Positions 8,214 to 16,782 of a stretch of DNA of 64,000 bases are shown here, piece after piece; positions within the stretch are counted from its first letter, which is position 1, and each line of letters begins with the position of its first letter. This stretch comes from Brumimicrobium salinarum (GTDB lineage Bacteria > Bacteroidota > Bacteroidia > Flavobacteriales_D > Crocinitomicaceae). The stretch is taken from contig NZ_PJNI01000005.1 of the NCBI RefSeq assembly GCF_002844555.1, positions 62,001-126,000 of the forward strand, written 5' to 3'. A model generated the notes under the pieces. The model searched no databases. It was not told where the DNA came from and saw only the letters and a list, made by a program, of their open reading frames with translations. The translations under genes were made by a program, and so were the position numbers.

Positions 8214-8828
8214 ATGAAGTTAGCAAGTACAATAATGGTAATTGGTTCAGCACTACTCCTTGGGTTATTTATTTACCCATTGTGGCACGTTGAACTAGAG
8301 GCTCCTCAGTATCCTCGAGGTCTCGGAATGAACATTCATTTGGATGGAATCGTAGGATATACAAAACACGACATTAGAAACATCGATGGGTTAAATCACT
8401 ACATCGGAATGAAAACCCTTCCTAAAAAGGGAGACATGTGGGAATTTACTGTGTTCCCATTAGTAGTTGGCGGTATGTCAGTACTGGGAATTATTATTGG
8501 TCTATTCGGTTTTTTCAAAAGATCCGCATACAAATGGTTTATGGCATGGTTTGTCTTAATGACCGTTTTGGGGATTCTCGGGATGATTGATTTCAATGCA
8601 TGGATGACGGATTACGGAACCAACCTAGACCCTAATGCAATTATGAAAATGACGGATGACTTCGGAAATCCGCTAAGTTATAAACCTCCTCTTTTCGGTA
8701 GTAAAGACATCCTTAACTTTACAGCAGTTTCCTACCCTTCTCTCGGAGGAATATTATTGGGTATCGGAATGGCATTAACTTTTATTTCCTATTTCGTAGG
8801 TAAAAAATTAAGCAAAAAAAGTAACTAA
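8214..8828 (+). CDS. Membrane protein of the nos cluster, unknown function
   Basis: This 204-residue protein has an N-terminal membrane anchor (residues 3-22), a periplasmic loop of about 60 residues, two close helices (about 82-102 and 107-128), a second outside loop containing DFNAWMTDYGTNLDP, and a final helix (178-198) with a basic tail. I do not recognise a named domain. It lies between nosZ and nosL, where clade II nos clusters often have a small integral membrane protein (NosB-like position). It may help electron transfer or NosZ maturation; that is inference from position. Confidence 0.8.
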   Translation: MKLASTIMVIGSALLLGLFIYPLWHVELEAPQYPRGLGMNIHLDGIVGYTKHDIRNIDGLNHYIGMKTLPKKGDMWEFTVFPLVVGGMSVLGIIIGLFGFFKRSAYKWFMAWFVLMTVLGILGMIDFNAWMTDYGTNLDPNAIMKMTDDFGNPLSYKPPLFGSKDILNFTAVSYPSLGGILLGIGMALTFISYFVGKKLSKKSN

Positions 8829-8842
8829 TTAATTTTATAGCA

Positions 8843-9274
8843 ATGAAAAAAGTTTTTCTATTTGTTTTCGCATCAATTTTAATATCAAGTTGTAGCATAG
8901 AGTCTAAACCGATTAATTATGGAACAGACGCTTGCGATTTCTGTAAAATGTCAATTGTGGATCAAATCCATGGCGCTGAAATCGTAACGAGCAAAGGAAA
9001 AGTCTATAAATTCGATGCTATAGAATGCATGATTAACTATAGTAATGAAATGAGTAAGGAACAGCCACAGTTGTTCCTTACCAATCATTATCACACACCA
9101 AAAGAATTAATTAATGCCGAAACCGCTTCGTTTTTAATCAGTGAAAATCTACCGAGTCCAATGGGAGAATTTATCACTGCTTTTGAAAATGAGTCTTTGG
9201 CTCAAGAAGCACAAAAGAAACACGACGGAAAAGTTTATACTTGGAAAGCGTTAGTTGAACAACAAAGCAAATAA
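8843..9274 (+). CDS. nosL: NosL copper chaperone lipoprotein
   Basis: NosL delivers Cu(I) to apo-NosZ at the outer face of the membrane. The 143-residue protein has a lipobox (ISSC, Cys17), the hallmark CDFCKM (C31, C34, M36), the FDAIECM motif with C62/M63, and the conserved SPMGEFITAF near residue 113. It starts at ATG 8843, 14 bp after the preceding membrane gene and 3 bp before nosD, in the order usual for nosL-nosD-nosF-nosY clusters. Confidence 0.95.
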   Translation: MKKVFLFVFASILISSCSIESKPINYGTDACDFCKMSIVDQIHGAEIVTSKGKVYKFDAIECMINYSNEMSKEQPQLFLTNHYHTPKELINAETASFLISENLPSPMGEFITAFENESLAQEAQKKHDGKVYTWKALVEQQSK

Positions 9275-9277
9275 CAA

Positions 9278-10522
9278 ATGCAAAAAGCAGCTCAATATTC
9301 TTTATTGCTTTTGTTTGTTTTCTCTTCTCACTTCTCTTCAGTTTTCTCACAAATTGAAGTTTGCAAAACTTGTCCTATAAAGACAATTAAAGAAGGAATA
9401 AAACAAGCAAAACCGCATCAAAAAGTGACGGTAAAAGCAGGGGTTTACAAAGAACACATGATTCTTATTGATAAACCAATTACCCTTTTCACCAATGAAA
9501 AAGTAACCATAGACGGCGAAGACAAAGACGATATTATTCAGGTTTTAGCCGATAGTGTTACCATCGACGGATTTAAAATCATAAATGTAGGTTCGAGTCA
9601 CGTTACAGATTATTCTGCCATTCGTGTAGATCGATCAAAACACTTCCTGATTCAAAACATAGAATTGCGCAACATTTTCTTTGGAATTATGCTTGCCAAA
9701 GCTAAACATGGAACCATTCGAAATGTAAATGTTTACGGAGATGCTGTTCATCAACACAGTTCGGGAAATGCAATTCATTTATGGCATTCAAATCATATTC
9801 TCATCGAGCACAACACACTAGTAAAATCTCGCGATGGAATTTACTTGGAGTTTTCAGATGACTGTATTATATCCAACAATTTAAGTAAAGATAATTTGCG
9901 CTACGGCTTACATTTTATGTTTTCTAATCGCGATGAATACAGAAACAACACATTCGAAAACAACGGCGCTGGGGTTGCGGTGATGTTTTCTAAAGAAATT
10001 CAGATGCACGACAATCATTTTCAGTTCAATTGGGGATCGGCATCTTATGGATTATTACTCAAAGAAATAAATGATGCAGATATCGTTGGAAATACCTTTG
10101 AACAAAATACCATTGGGATTAACGTAGAAGGAACAAATCGCATCAATTACAAAAACAATACCTTTAAAAGAAACGGTTGGGCCATAAAAGTAAACGGAGC
10201 ATGTTATGAAAATGTATTTACGCAAAACAACTTTCTATACAATTCCTTCGATGTGAGCTACAACAGTAAAATGAACAACAATTCATTCAACGAAAATTTC
10301 TGGAGTGGTTACACAGGCTATGATTTAGACGATAATGGATTTGGAGATATTCCTTACCGTCCTGTCAAACTATTCAGTTATGTAGTCAACAGAACGCCCA
10401 ACACCATTATTCTAATGCGTAGTTTATTTGTGGATATAATTGATTTTTCTGAAAGTGTCTCACCGGCGTTTACTCCTGATAATTTAATGGACGAACGACC
10501 CTTAATGAAGCAAGTGAAATGA
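9278..10522 (+). CDS. nosD: NosD periplasmic copper-maturation protein
   Basis: The 414-residue exported protein has an N-terminal signal sequence (residues 1-24, ending in FSQ) and then right-handed parallel beta-helix repeats, seen as recurring NTF/NNTFKRNG and I-x-x-N patterns between residues 60 and 330. NosD works with NosF and NosY in assembling the CuZ site of NosZ. CKTCP at residues 29-33 is a possible metal or disulfide site. Its stop overlaps the nosF start by 4 bp, indicating translational coupling. Confidence 0.94.
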   Translation: MQKAAQYSLLLLFVFSSHFSSVFSQIEVCKTCPIKTIKEGIKQAKPHQKVTVKAGVYKEHMILIDKPITLFTNEKVTIDGEDKDDIIQVLADSVTIDGFKIINVGSSHVTDYSAIRVDRSKHFLIQNIELRNIFFGIMLAKAKHGTIRNVNVYGDAVHQHSSGNAIHLWHSNHILIEHNTLVKSRDGIYLEFSDDCIISNNLSKDNLRYGLHFMFSNRDEYRNNTFENNGAGVAVMFSKEIQMHDNHFQFNWGSASYGLLLKEINDADIVGNTFEQNTIGINVEGTNRINYKNNTFKRNGWAIKVNGACYENVFTQNNFLYNSFDVSYNSKMNNNSFNENFWSGYTGYDLDDNGFGDIPYRPVKLFSYVVNRTPNTIILMRSLFVDIIDFSESVSPAFTPDNLMDERPLMKQVK

Positions 10523-11226
10523 TTAAAATAGACAATTTACATAAGAAATACGGTAAAAATAAAATCCTCACTGGTGTAGATTTAGAGATACCCGAAAAAG
10601 GAATTTTTGCCATTCTAGGTCCAAACGGATCAGGAAAAACAACAATGATTAAATCTATCTTAGGAATGGTTGTTCCAGAGAAAGGAGATATTTTCATTGA
10701 TGGTCAAAAGACACATTCCAACGGATTATACCGTAAAAACATTGATTATTTACCACAAATCGCCAATTTCCCGGGCAACTTAGGCGTAAAGGAATTGATT
10801 AAAATGATCAAAGACCTCCGAGATACAAAAGCCGATGAAAATGCATTGATCCAGCGATTTGGCTTGACTCCTTTTTTGGATAAAAAATTGAGTAATCTAT
10901 CTGGAGGGACTAAACAAAAAGTGAATCTCGTATTGACTTTTATGTTTGACAGTCAAATTATCATTTTAGATGAACCTACAACTGGACTAGATCCAGTAGC
11001 TTTATTGAATTTAAAGGAATTAATCGCAGAAGAAAAAGCCAAAGGAAAAACCATCTTGGTTACTTCTCACATCATGAGTTTCGTTGAAGGAATTGCAGAT
11101 GAAATTGTGTTTTTATTAGAAGGGAAAATCTATTTCAAAGGCAGCATTCAACAATTGAGAGAAAAAACTAACGAAGTAGATTTAGAACATGCGATTGCAA
11201 ACATTTTAAAAGAGAACAATGCTTAA
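10519..11226 (+). CDS. nosF: NosF ABC transporter ATPase
   Basis: A 235-residue ABC ATPase with Walker A GPNGSGKT (residues 34-41), a Q-loop near YLPQ (78-81), the signature LSGGTKQK (127-134) and Walker B IIILDEPTTGLDP (147-159, Glu152 catalytic). It powers the NosFY complex that, with NosD, supplies the sulfur species or other factor needed for CuZ assembly. It overlaps nosD by 4 bp and nosY by 8 bp. Confidence 0.95.
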   Translation: MIKIDNLHKKYGKNKILTGVDLEIPEKGIFAILGPNGSGKTTMIKSILGMVVPEKGDIFIDGQKTHSNGLYRKNIDYLPQIANFPGNLGVKELIKMIKDLRDTKADENALIQRFGLTPFLDKKLSNLSGGTKQKVNLVLTFMFDSQIIILDEPTTGLDPVALLNLKELIAEEKAKGKTILVTSHIMSFVEGIADEIVFLLEGKIYFKGSIQQLREKTNEVDLEHAIANILKENNA

Positions 11227-12001
11227 AATATTAAAATACAGCTTTTACGATTTAATCAGAAGTAGATGGAGTTATGTGTATTTACTGTTCTATCTCATTC
11301 TTGGATTTGTACTGCTTTTCTTAAACAATGATTTAAGCAAAGCCGTAATTACCTTAATGAATGTAATCATTATTCTCGTCCCATTAATCGGGACAATATT
11401 TGGCGTCATGTACTATTATAACTCCAAAGAATTCACAGAATTACTGCTTGCACAACCCATAAAACGATCTTCCATATTTATCGGTCAATACTTAGGAGTT
11501 GCGCTTTCTTTGGTGATGAGTTTAGTCATCGGATTAGGCTTGCCCTTTGTTCTTTATGGCTTGTTTGAATCTTCCGCCATTTGGGATTTTTCATTGTTGT
11601 TAATCACAGGCGCCATGCTCACAATGATTTTCACAGCATTGGCATTTAACATTGCTTTATACAACGAAAACAAGATTAAAGGATTTAGCTATGCCATTTT
11701 ACTTTGGCTCTTCTTAGCGGTAATTTATGATGGATTGTTTCTTTTATCTTTAATCATTTTCGAAACCTATCCTTTAGATAAATTCACTTTAATTGCTACA
11801 GTATTTAATCCAATCGATCTTTCGCGGATTTTAATTCTATTGAAATTAGACATTTCCGCTTTACTGGGATACACTGGAGCAATCTTTAATCAATTTTTTG
11901 GAACGAGCATTGGTCTGTTTTCTGCCTTAGGAATGTTACTTTTGTGGATAATACTTCCTGTTTGGAACATTAAAAGAAAAGCACAGAAAAAAGATTTTTA
12001 A
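11219..12001 (+). CDS. nosY: NosY ABC transporter permease
   Basis: The 260-residue protein has six hydrophobic helices in the ABC-2-type permease pattern, beginning KYSFYDLIRSRWSYVYL, with the cytoplasmic motif YYNSKEFTELLLAQPIKRS near residue 66, typical of NosY. It forms the membrane part of NosFY. It overlaps nosF by 8 bp and is followed after 6 bp by one more membrane gene, so the operon does not end here. Confidence 0.93.
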   Translation: MLKILKYSFYDLIRSRWSYVYLLFYLILGFVLLFLNNDLSKAVITLMNVIIILVPLIGTIFGVMYYYNSKEFTELLLAQPIKRSSIFIGQYLGVALSLVMSLVIGLGLPFVLYGLFESSAIWDFSLLLITGAMLTMIFTALAFNIALYNENKIKGFSYAILLWLFLAVIYDGLFLLSLIIFETYPLDKFTLIATVFNPIDLSRILILLKLDISALLGYTGAIFNQFFGTSIGLFSALGMLLLWIILPVWNIKRKAQKKDF

Positions 12002-12007
12002 AATTCA

Positions 12008-13222
12008 ATGATACCGTTTAAAAAACATGCAAAAATTGCCCTTATACTATTCTTAGCGGCAGCCTCACTAGGACTATTGCTGCGTTTTTTTGCTGTTTCA
12101 TCAATAGAATTTGAATACCGATATGTTGTGCATGCCCATTCCCACGTAGCTTTATTGGGTTGGGTTTATTTCGCACTCATTACTTTAATCGGATATTTTT
12201 TTCTTAAAAGCCACATTCCAAAAAAGGTATATCGAAACATTTTTGCTTTCACCACAATTACGGTACTTGGAATGATGGTCACTTTTCCTTTTACAGGATA
12301 CGCCTTGTTTTCGATTATTTTCTCAACGCTTTTCTTAATTGCGAGTTACTTTTATGTATGGGCATTTTTCAAATACATTCCAAAGGAAAAGCGTTCAACT
12401 CCTGCCTATACAACTGTGAAATATGCTTTAATGTACATGGCAATCTCAAGTATTGGTCCATGGACAATTGGAGCAGTTATGGCAACTTTGGGACCAGGAT
12501 CTGTTTGGTACAGAACATCAATTTACTTCTATCTCCACTTCCAATACAATGCATGGATGGTTTTAGGTGTATTAGGAATCTTTCTAAAAATATTGGAAAA
12601 TCATGATTTAAAAATAAATCAATCCCTGTTTAAACGCTTTTTAATCACCTTTCATATTGGAGTTAATTTAACTTTCTTTTTATCGATCTTATTTACAAAG
12701 CCCCACATTAGCGTTTATGGTTTATCCATTGTTGGTGCATTAATACAGCTTCTTTCATTTAAATATTTCTTTCAATTTGTACGAAGCAAATACAGAAAAA
12801 TAGGAAATATTTTTGGTAAGATTCCTTGGCAGTTATTACGATGGATGTTCCTTTTACTTTTCATTAAAATGCTGATGCAATTCTTAGGTTCATTCCCTTA
12901 TACGGCCGCACTTGTGAGTAACAATACATTTTTAACCATAGGTTTTTTACATTGGGTTTTCTTGGGGGTTGTCACGATGGGATTATTGGCTTTACTCAAC
13001 ACGTCTTCACTTATACAATTGAATGCCGCCAGCATAAGATTTTACATTTTCGGATTCATTCTTACTGAATTTATCATCTTTTACAAACCTGCTGAAATCA
13101 TTCTCAACTTCCCTACCCTCCCCTATTATCATTGGTTACTCTTTGTAGCAAGTCTTTTGTTATTTATTGGAATCACAGCAATTTTAATTAGTCAGAGAAA
13201 AAGAAAAAACCGGTCTTCTTAA
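12008..13222 (+). CDS. Polytopic membrane protein with haem-copper-oxidase/NnrS-like histidines
   Basis: This 404-residue protein has about eleven or twelve hydrophobic helices. Histidines fall in patterns reminiscent of haem-copper oxidase subunit I or NnrS: VHAHSHVALLGW (H42, H44, H46), YLHFQYNAW (H177) and FLHWVFLG (H315). I see no full set of CuB/FeB ligands, so it may bind haem without being a classical oxidase. It is the last gene of the nos run, 6 bp after nosY, which suggests a role in electron supply to NosZ or NO handling. Its stop overlaps the convergent GT2 gene. Confidence 0.7.
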   Translation: MIPFKKHAKIALILFLAAASLGLLLRFFAVSSIEFEYRYVVHAHSHVALLGWVYFALITLIGYFFLKSHIPKKVYRNIFAFTTITVLGMMVTFPFTGYALFSIIFSTLFLIASYFYVWAFFKYIPKEKRSTPAYTTVKYALMYMAISSIGPWTIGAVMATLGPGSVWYRTSIYFYLHFQYNAWMVLGVLGIFLKILENHDLKINQSLFKRFLITFHIGVNLTFFLSILFTKPHISVYGLSIVGALIQLLSFKYFFQFVRSKYRKIGNIFGKIPWQLLRWMFLLLFIKMLMQFLGSFPYTAALVSNNTFLTIGFLHWVFLGVVTMGLLALLNTSSLIQLNAASIRFYIFGFILTEFIIFYKPAEIILNFPTLPYYHWLLFVASLLLFIGITAILISQRKRKNRSS

Positions 13223-14301
13223 ATGCGACGCTTCTTCCAAGTAGGTTTGTAGAATATTGAACCAATAAGCACCATCAAAAACAAGAAAGGATAAACAATC
13301 TGAAACAAAGGCAAAATGAATACAATTTTCGTTTGTCTTAAGGTTTGTGCATAATTTATCAATACAAAAGCATCTAATAAAAATCGCAAGACCAAAACAG
13401 TCAAAACACCAATCCAATTTAATTGAATAACTTCATAAATCAGCACAATAATTCCACCAAAGAAATACACAGGTATAAAAGCTCCAATGACTAAATCTGT
13501 CCAATTCACTTTCAATTTACCTTTGCTTAACCAACGGATTCTTTGCTGCAAATAAGAAGAAAGATCTCGCGGTGATTCGGTAGTTGCTGATAAATTAAAA
13601 TCATTATTTATCGCAATAGGAATTCCTTTTTTTCGGGCATGTTGAAGTAAAAAGTAATCATCTCCAGAAGCAATGTGTTCGTGTTCTTTTAACTGCGCAT
13701 TATAATCAATTTGGGAAGTATCAATTAATAAGTTGGCGCCACTTAAAGAAATGGGCCAAACAGCAGAAATTAAGTAATTAAAAGCATTAAAGAAAAGATG
13801 TTCTGCCTTAATAATTTGACCAAAACCATTGCAGGATTCCATGATTACAGGAAGCCCAATAATTGTATTAGAAGATAAATAAGCTAAGGTCTCAAAATAG
13901 TTTGAAGACAATTTTACATCTGCATCCAATGTAAGTACATATCGCGTTTCAAGTTCAGCTATCCCTTTCTTTAATGCCGACTTCTTTCCTGTTTTATCTT
14001 CTGATAAATGAAGCAACTTTATATTTGACAATTTACTCTGATAAGCCTGAATAATTGAAACAGAATAATCAGAAGAATGGTCATTTACAAAAATGAGGTA
14101 TTCCGGCTGAACGGTTTGATTGTATAATGATTCTAATAATTGTGGTAAATTCTTTTCTTCATCTCTAAAAGGAACAAGCAGAGTTAGTTCCTTCAAATTC
14201 ACGTTTTGTAAAGATATTTTCTTTCTGTAAATGTCAAAAAGTTTCAACATAATCATCAAAAGAAAAAAAGCCAACAGAAACAAAAGGTATAAATTAAGCA
14301 T
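13219..14301 (-). CDS. Family 2 glycosyltransferase
   Basis: The protein has an N-terminal helix, a GT-A domain with VPFRDEEKNLPQLLESL, the metal-binding LTLDADVKL and a GDDYFLL motif, then QQRIRW (the QxxRW motif of processive GT2 enzymes) and three C-terminal helices. I choose ATG 14301 (361 residues): the longer reading would run through the end of the upstream gene. The start overlaps the upstream flippase-like gene by 8 bp. It probably transfers sugar to a lipid or polysaccharide in the inner membrane. Its stop codon overlaps that of the nos operon's last gene. Confidence 0.88.
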   Translation of the reverse strand: MLNLYLLFLLAFFLLMIMLKLFDIYRKKISLQNVNLKELTLLVPFRDEEKNLPQLLESLYNQTVQPEYLIFVNDHSSDYSVSIIQAYQSKLSNIKLLHLSEDKTGKKSALKKGIAELETRYVLTLDADVKLSSNYFETLAYLSSNTIIGLPVIMESCNGFGQIIKAEHLFFNAFNYLISAVWPISLSGANLLIDTSQIDYNAQLKEHEHIASGDDYFLLQHARKKGIPIAINNDFNLSATTESPRDLSSYLQQRIRWLSKGKLKVNWTDLVIGAFIPVYFFGGIIVLIYEVIQLNWIGVLTVLVLRFLLDAFVLINYAQTLRQTKIVFILPLFQIVYPFLFLMVLIGSIFYKPTWKKRRI

Positions 14302-15256
14302 TGGCGAGCGATTTATGTCTAAACAAATAAACCATGCCCAGCAAAGAAGGAATCCCCAAATTGATAATCCACAGCAGTAAAGAAGAAAAAACAATGATAA
14401 TTGTTTGATCTACAAAATGACTTAAAACAAAAATTGCAGCGCTTTCTCTTACAATGATTTTACTAAAGAAAATAGAAGGCGTTAAGGTGCTCAATAAATA
14501 AACAAGGAAGATTCCTGAGATCAAAGAAAAGCTTAAATCTACACCAAAAGCGATTAAAATCAATGCATATTGACTCACAAACACAAGGAATCGAACTAAG
14601 CTTAAAAATAAAAGAGGAAAAGTTATCCCTTTACATAAGTCTTGAAATTGAACAAGGATATTCTGTTTAGCATTAAAGAATCGAACTTTTTGTATTGGGA
14701 AAAAGGGAACTAAAAAATAAAAGAGAAGACAAAGAGTAAATAGAAAGATGAATGTAATGGAAATAGAATTAGAATTAGAATTAGAATTAGACAATGAAGC
14801 TATTTCATTTCCGATTAGCAGGATTCCAATACAGCCAAAGATAAGGGTTGACAAAAACTGAGCAAAATTACCGTATAAAGTTCCCAAGATTAAATTGGCT
14901 CTTTGTTTACCCTTAAAAAATAAGGAGCGACCAATGAAGTTTCCAATTCTATTTGGTGTAATTAAGCCTGTGCTTATGCCAGAAAGTAAAGACTTAAAAA
15001 GACTAGACAAATTGTAATTGCTGGACGTTATCCTAAGTATAGACTTCCATTTTAGCATTTCTAATCCCCAATTTAAAGGAAGAAGCAACACACAAAACAG
15101 AAAGAATAAGGGATTTTTGATTTGAGCAGATTGAATAGCGTTCCAATCAACGGAAAGAAGTTGTTGAATAAAAATAATACATAAACCAAGAAACAAGGTG
15201 AGTTTTAGAAACCACACCAAAGACTTTCGTACCTTTATGTTTTTAAAATTGCTCAA
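14294..15256 (-). CDS. Lysylphosphatidylglycerol synthetase/flippase-like membrane protein
   Basis: About 320 residues with eight or so helices and the family motif SGISTGLITPNRIGNFIGR near residue 92 place this in the LPG_synthase_TM / UPF0104 flippase-like family. No ATG is present near the start; TTG 15256 or GTG 15217 must be used. Residues around 157-165 are an alternating Ser-Asn run encoded by a hexanucleotide repeat. It overlaps the GT2 gene, so the pair may make and move a glycolipid. The start lies 8 bp from the divergent ruvC start. Confidence 0.8.
   Translation of the reverse strand: MSNFKNIKVRKSLVWFLKLTLFLGLCIIFIQQLLSVDWNAIQSAQIKNPLFFLFCVLLLPLNWGLEMLKWKSILRITSSNYNLSSLFKSLLSGISTGLITPNRIGNFIGRSLFFKGKQRANLILGTLYGNFAQFLSTLIFGCIGILLIGNEIASLSNSNSNSNSISITFIFLFTLCLLFYFLVPFFPIQKVRFFNAKQNILVQFQDLCKGITFPLLFLSLVRFLVFVSQYALILIAFGVDLSFSLISGIFLVYLLSTLTPSIFFSKIIVRESAAIFVLSHFVDQTIIIVFSSLLLWIINLGIPSLLGMVYLFRHKSLANA
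14764..14791. repeat. Hexanucleotide microsatellite within the flippase-like gene
   Basis: The unit TAGAAT repeats about 4.7 times in register and encodes alternating Asn-Ser in the minus-strand gene. Because the unit is six bases, copy changes would lengthen or shorten a loop without shifting the frame. Confidence 0.8.
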
Positions 15257-15264
15257 AACAAATA

Positions 15265-15831
15265 ATGGTTGAAGATAAAATAATTCTTGGAATTGATCCT
15301 GGTACCACCATCATGGGATACGGAATTATACACATCAAAGGTAAGCAAATGCATTTGATAAATTTTGGTGTTATCCATTTATCAAAATTAGCCACACATC
15401 CCGATAAATTAAAACGCATTTTTGAACGAGTTGACGCCATCATACAAGAATACAAGCCTGATGAAATGGCGATTGAAGCACCTTTCTTTGGAAAGAACGT
15501 ACAATCCATGTTGAAATTGGGAAGAGCACAAGGCGTTTGTATAGCGGCATCACTTAACAGAAACATTCCTTTCGAGGAATATGCTCCACGTCGAATTAAA
15601 CAAGCCATTACAGGTAAAGGATCAGCAAGTAAAGAACAAGTAGCTGGAATGTTACAAAGTCTGTTTAATTTGAAGGAAATTCCTAAGAACCTAGATGCAA
15701 CGGATGGACTAGCGGCAGCGGTTTGTCATTATTACTCAAAAGGACGAGGTGAACATAATAAAACAAAGGCCTCCAATTGGAAAGCCTTCGTTAATCAAAA
15801 TCCTAACAGAAATAAAAATTCAAAAAAGTAA
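15265..15831 (+). CDS. ruvC: Crossover junction endodeoxyribonuclease RuvC
   Basis: RuvC resolves Holliday junctions with RuvAB. The 188-residue protein carries the four acidic catalytic residues in order: D11 in LGIDPGTT, E71 in AIEAPFFG, and D144 and D147 in NLDATDGLAAAVCH. The C-terminal 28 residues are basic and Asn-rich. The start codon is 8 bp from that of the divergent flippase-like gene, so its promoter must overlap that coding region. It is convergent with the HIT gene. Confidence 0.96.
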   Translation: MVEDKIILGIDPGTTIMGYGIIHIKGKQMHLINFGVIHLSKLATHPDKLKRIFERVDAIIQEYKPDEMAIEAPFFGKNVQSMLKLGRAQGVCIAASLNRNIPFEEYAPRRIKQAITGKGSASKEQVAGMLQSLFNLKEIPKNLDATDGLAAAVCHYYSKGRGEHNKTKASNWKAFVNQNPNRNKNSKK

Positions 15832-15843
15832 AGTATCTTTTGC

Positions 15844-16233
15844 TTACGCTTCTTGAATTGATTTAGCAATAGCTTGCATTTCTTCTTTGGATAACTCAAG
15901 TTTCTCTTTGTTAAAATCCATATCGGCAATACCATTTATTGGCATCAAATGAATATGAGCATGTGGAACTTCCAATCCTATTACAGTCATACCTATGCGT
16001 TCGCAATCAAAAACCTTATCCATTTTTTTAGCAACAGATTTAGCGAAACTCATCATTTCACCTAATTCCTTTTCTTCGATATCAAAAATGTAATCTGTCT
16101 CTTTTTTAGGAATCACCAAAAGATGTCCTTTTACAATCGGTTGAATATCCAAAAAAGCTAAGAAATCATCATTTTCTGCAACTTTATAACTTGGAATTTC
16201 TCCATTAATAATCTTTGTGAAAATTGTACTCAT
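15844..16233 (-). CDS. HIT family nucleotide-binding protein
   Basis: The 129-residue protein has the histidine triad VPHAHIHLMPI (H91, H93, H95) and the N-terminal FTKIINGEIPSYKV typical of HinT-type nucleoside phosphoramidases, which hydrolyse AMP-linked phosphoramidates. Its ATG overlaps the greA stop by 4 bp (ATGA-type junction on the minus strand), so the pair is translationally coupled, a frequent greA-HIT arrangement in Bacteroidota. Confidence 0.93.
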   Translation of the reverse strand: MSTIFTKIINGEIPSYKVAENDDFLAFLDIQPIVKGHLLVIPKKETDYIFDIEEKELGEMMSFAKSVAKKMDKVFDCERIGMTVIGLEVPHAHIHLMPINGIADMDFNKEKLELSKEEMQAIAKSIQEA

Positions 16234-16706
16234 GACCTTGTAATTTCTAAAATTTCAAATTGAATTACACCACTTGGTGTTTCAACGTCGGCAACATCTC
16301 CAACAGACTTCCCTAACAATCCTTTTCCAATAGGAGATTCAACAGATATCTTTTTCTGTTTTAGATCAGCTTCATTTTCTGCAACCAAGGTATAAGTTAC
16401 CTCTGCATTGTTTTTAAGGTTTTTAATTCTAACATTTGAAAGAATCAATGCCCTAGAAGTATCTAATTCAGATTCATCTATTAAACGCGCATTAGATAAA
16501 ACAGTTTTTAATTTAGAAATCTTCATTTCCAAAATACCTTGAGCTTCTTTCGCTGCATCGTATTCTGCATTCTCTGATAAATCACCTTTATCAATAGCTT
16601 CTCCTATTTGAGCAGAAATCTTAGGACGCTGAACAGTCTCCATTTCATGAAGCTCTGCTTTTAACTTTTTAAGTCCTTCTTCTGTATAATAATTAATTTT
16701 TGACAT
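16230..16706 (-). CDS. greA: Transcription elongation factor GreA
   Basis: GreA stimulates RNA cleavage by backtracked RNA polymerase. The 158-residue protein has the N-terminal coiled coil with YYTEEGLKKLKAELHEME and IGEAIDKGDLSENAEYDAAKE, which carries the acidic tip residues (D, E) entering the secondary channel, and a C-terminal FKBP-like domain with SPIGKGLLGKSVGD. It is the first gene of a two-gene unit with the HIT gene. Confidence 0.96.
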   Translation of the reverse strand: MSKINYYTEEGLKKLKAELHEMETVQRPKISAQIGEAIDKGDLSENAEYDAAKEAQGILEMKISKLKTVLSNARLIDESELDTSRALILSNVRIKNLKNNAEVTYTLVAENEADLKQKKISVESPIGKGLLGKSVGDVADVETPSGVIQFEILEITRS

Positions 16707-16733
16707 AACTTATATTGTGTAAATAAAAAAACA

Positions 16734-16754
16734 AGAGAGCCATATCGGCTCTCT
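16734..16754 (-). terminator. Terminator of the TonB receptor-T9SS cargo-PorV operon
   Basis: The 8-bp repeat AGAGAGCC (16734-16741) and GGCTCTCT (16747-16754) with a 5-base loop is followed, on the minus strand, by TTGTTTTTTT. It lies between the PorV-like stop and greA. Confidence 0.75.
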
Positions 16755-16782
16755 CGCTTTAACAAATATAATAAAAAAGATA

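Noticed and set aside
14302-14394. Longer N-terminus for the GT2 glycosyltransferase
   Set aside because: It would run about 100 bp through the end of the upstream gene; ATG 14301 gives a normal membrane-helix start and an 8-bp overlap.
15243-15608. 121-codon minus-strand frame over ruvC
   Set aside because: It is antisense to a clearly conserved ruvC and has no recognisable domain.
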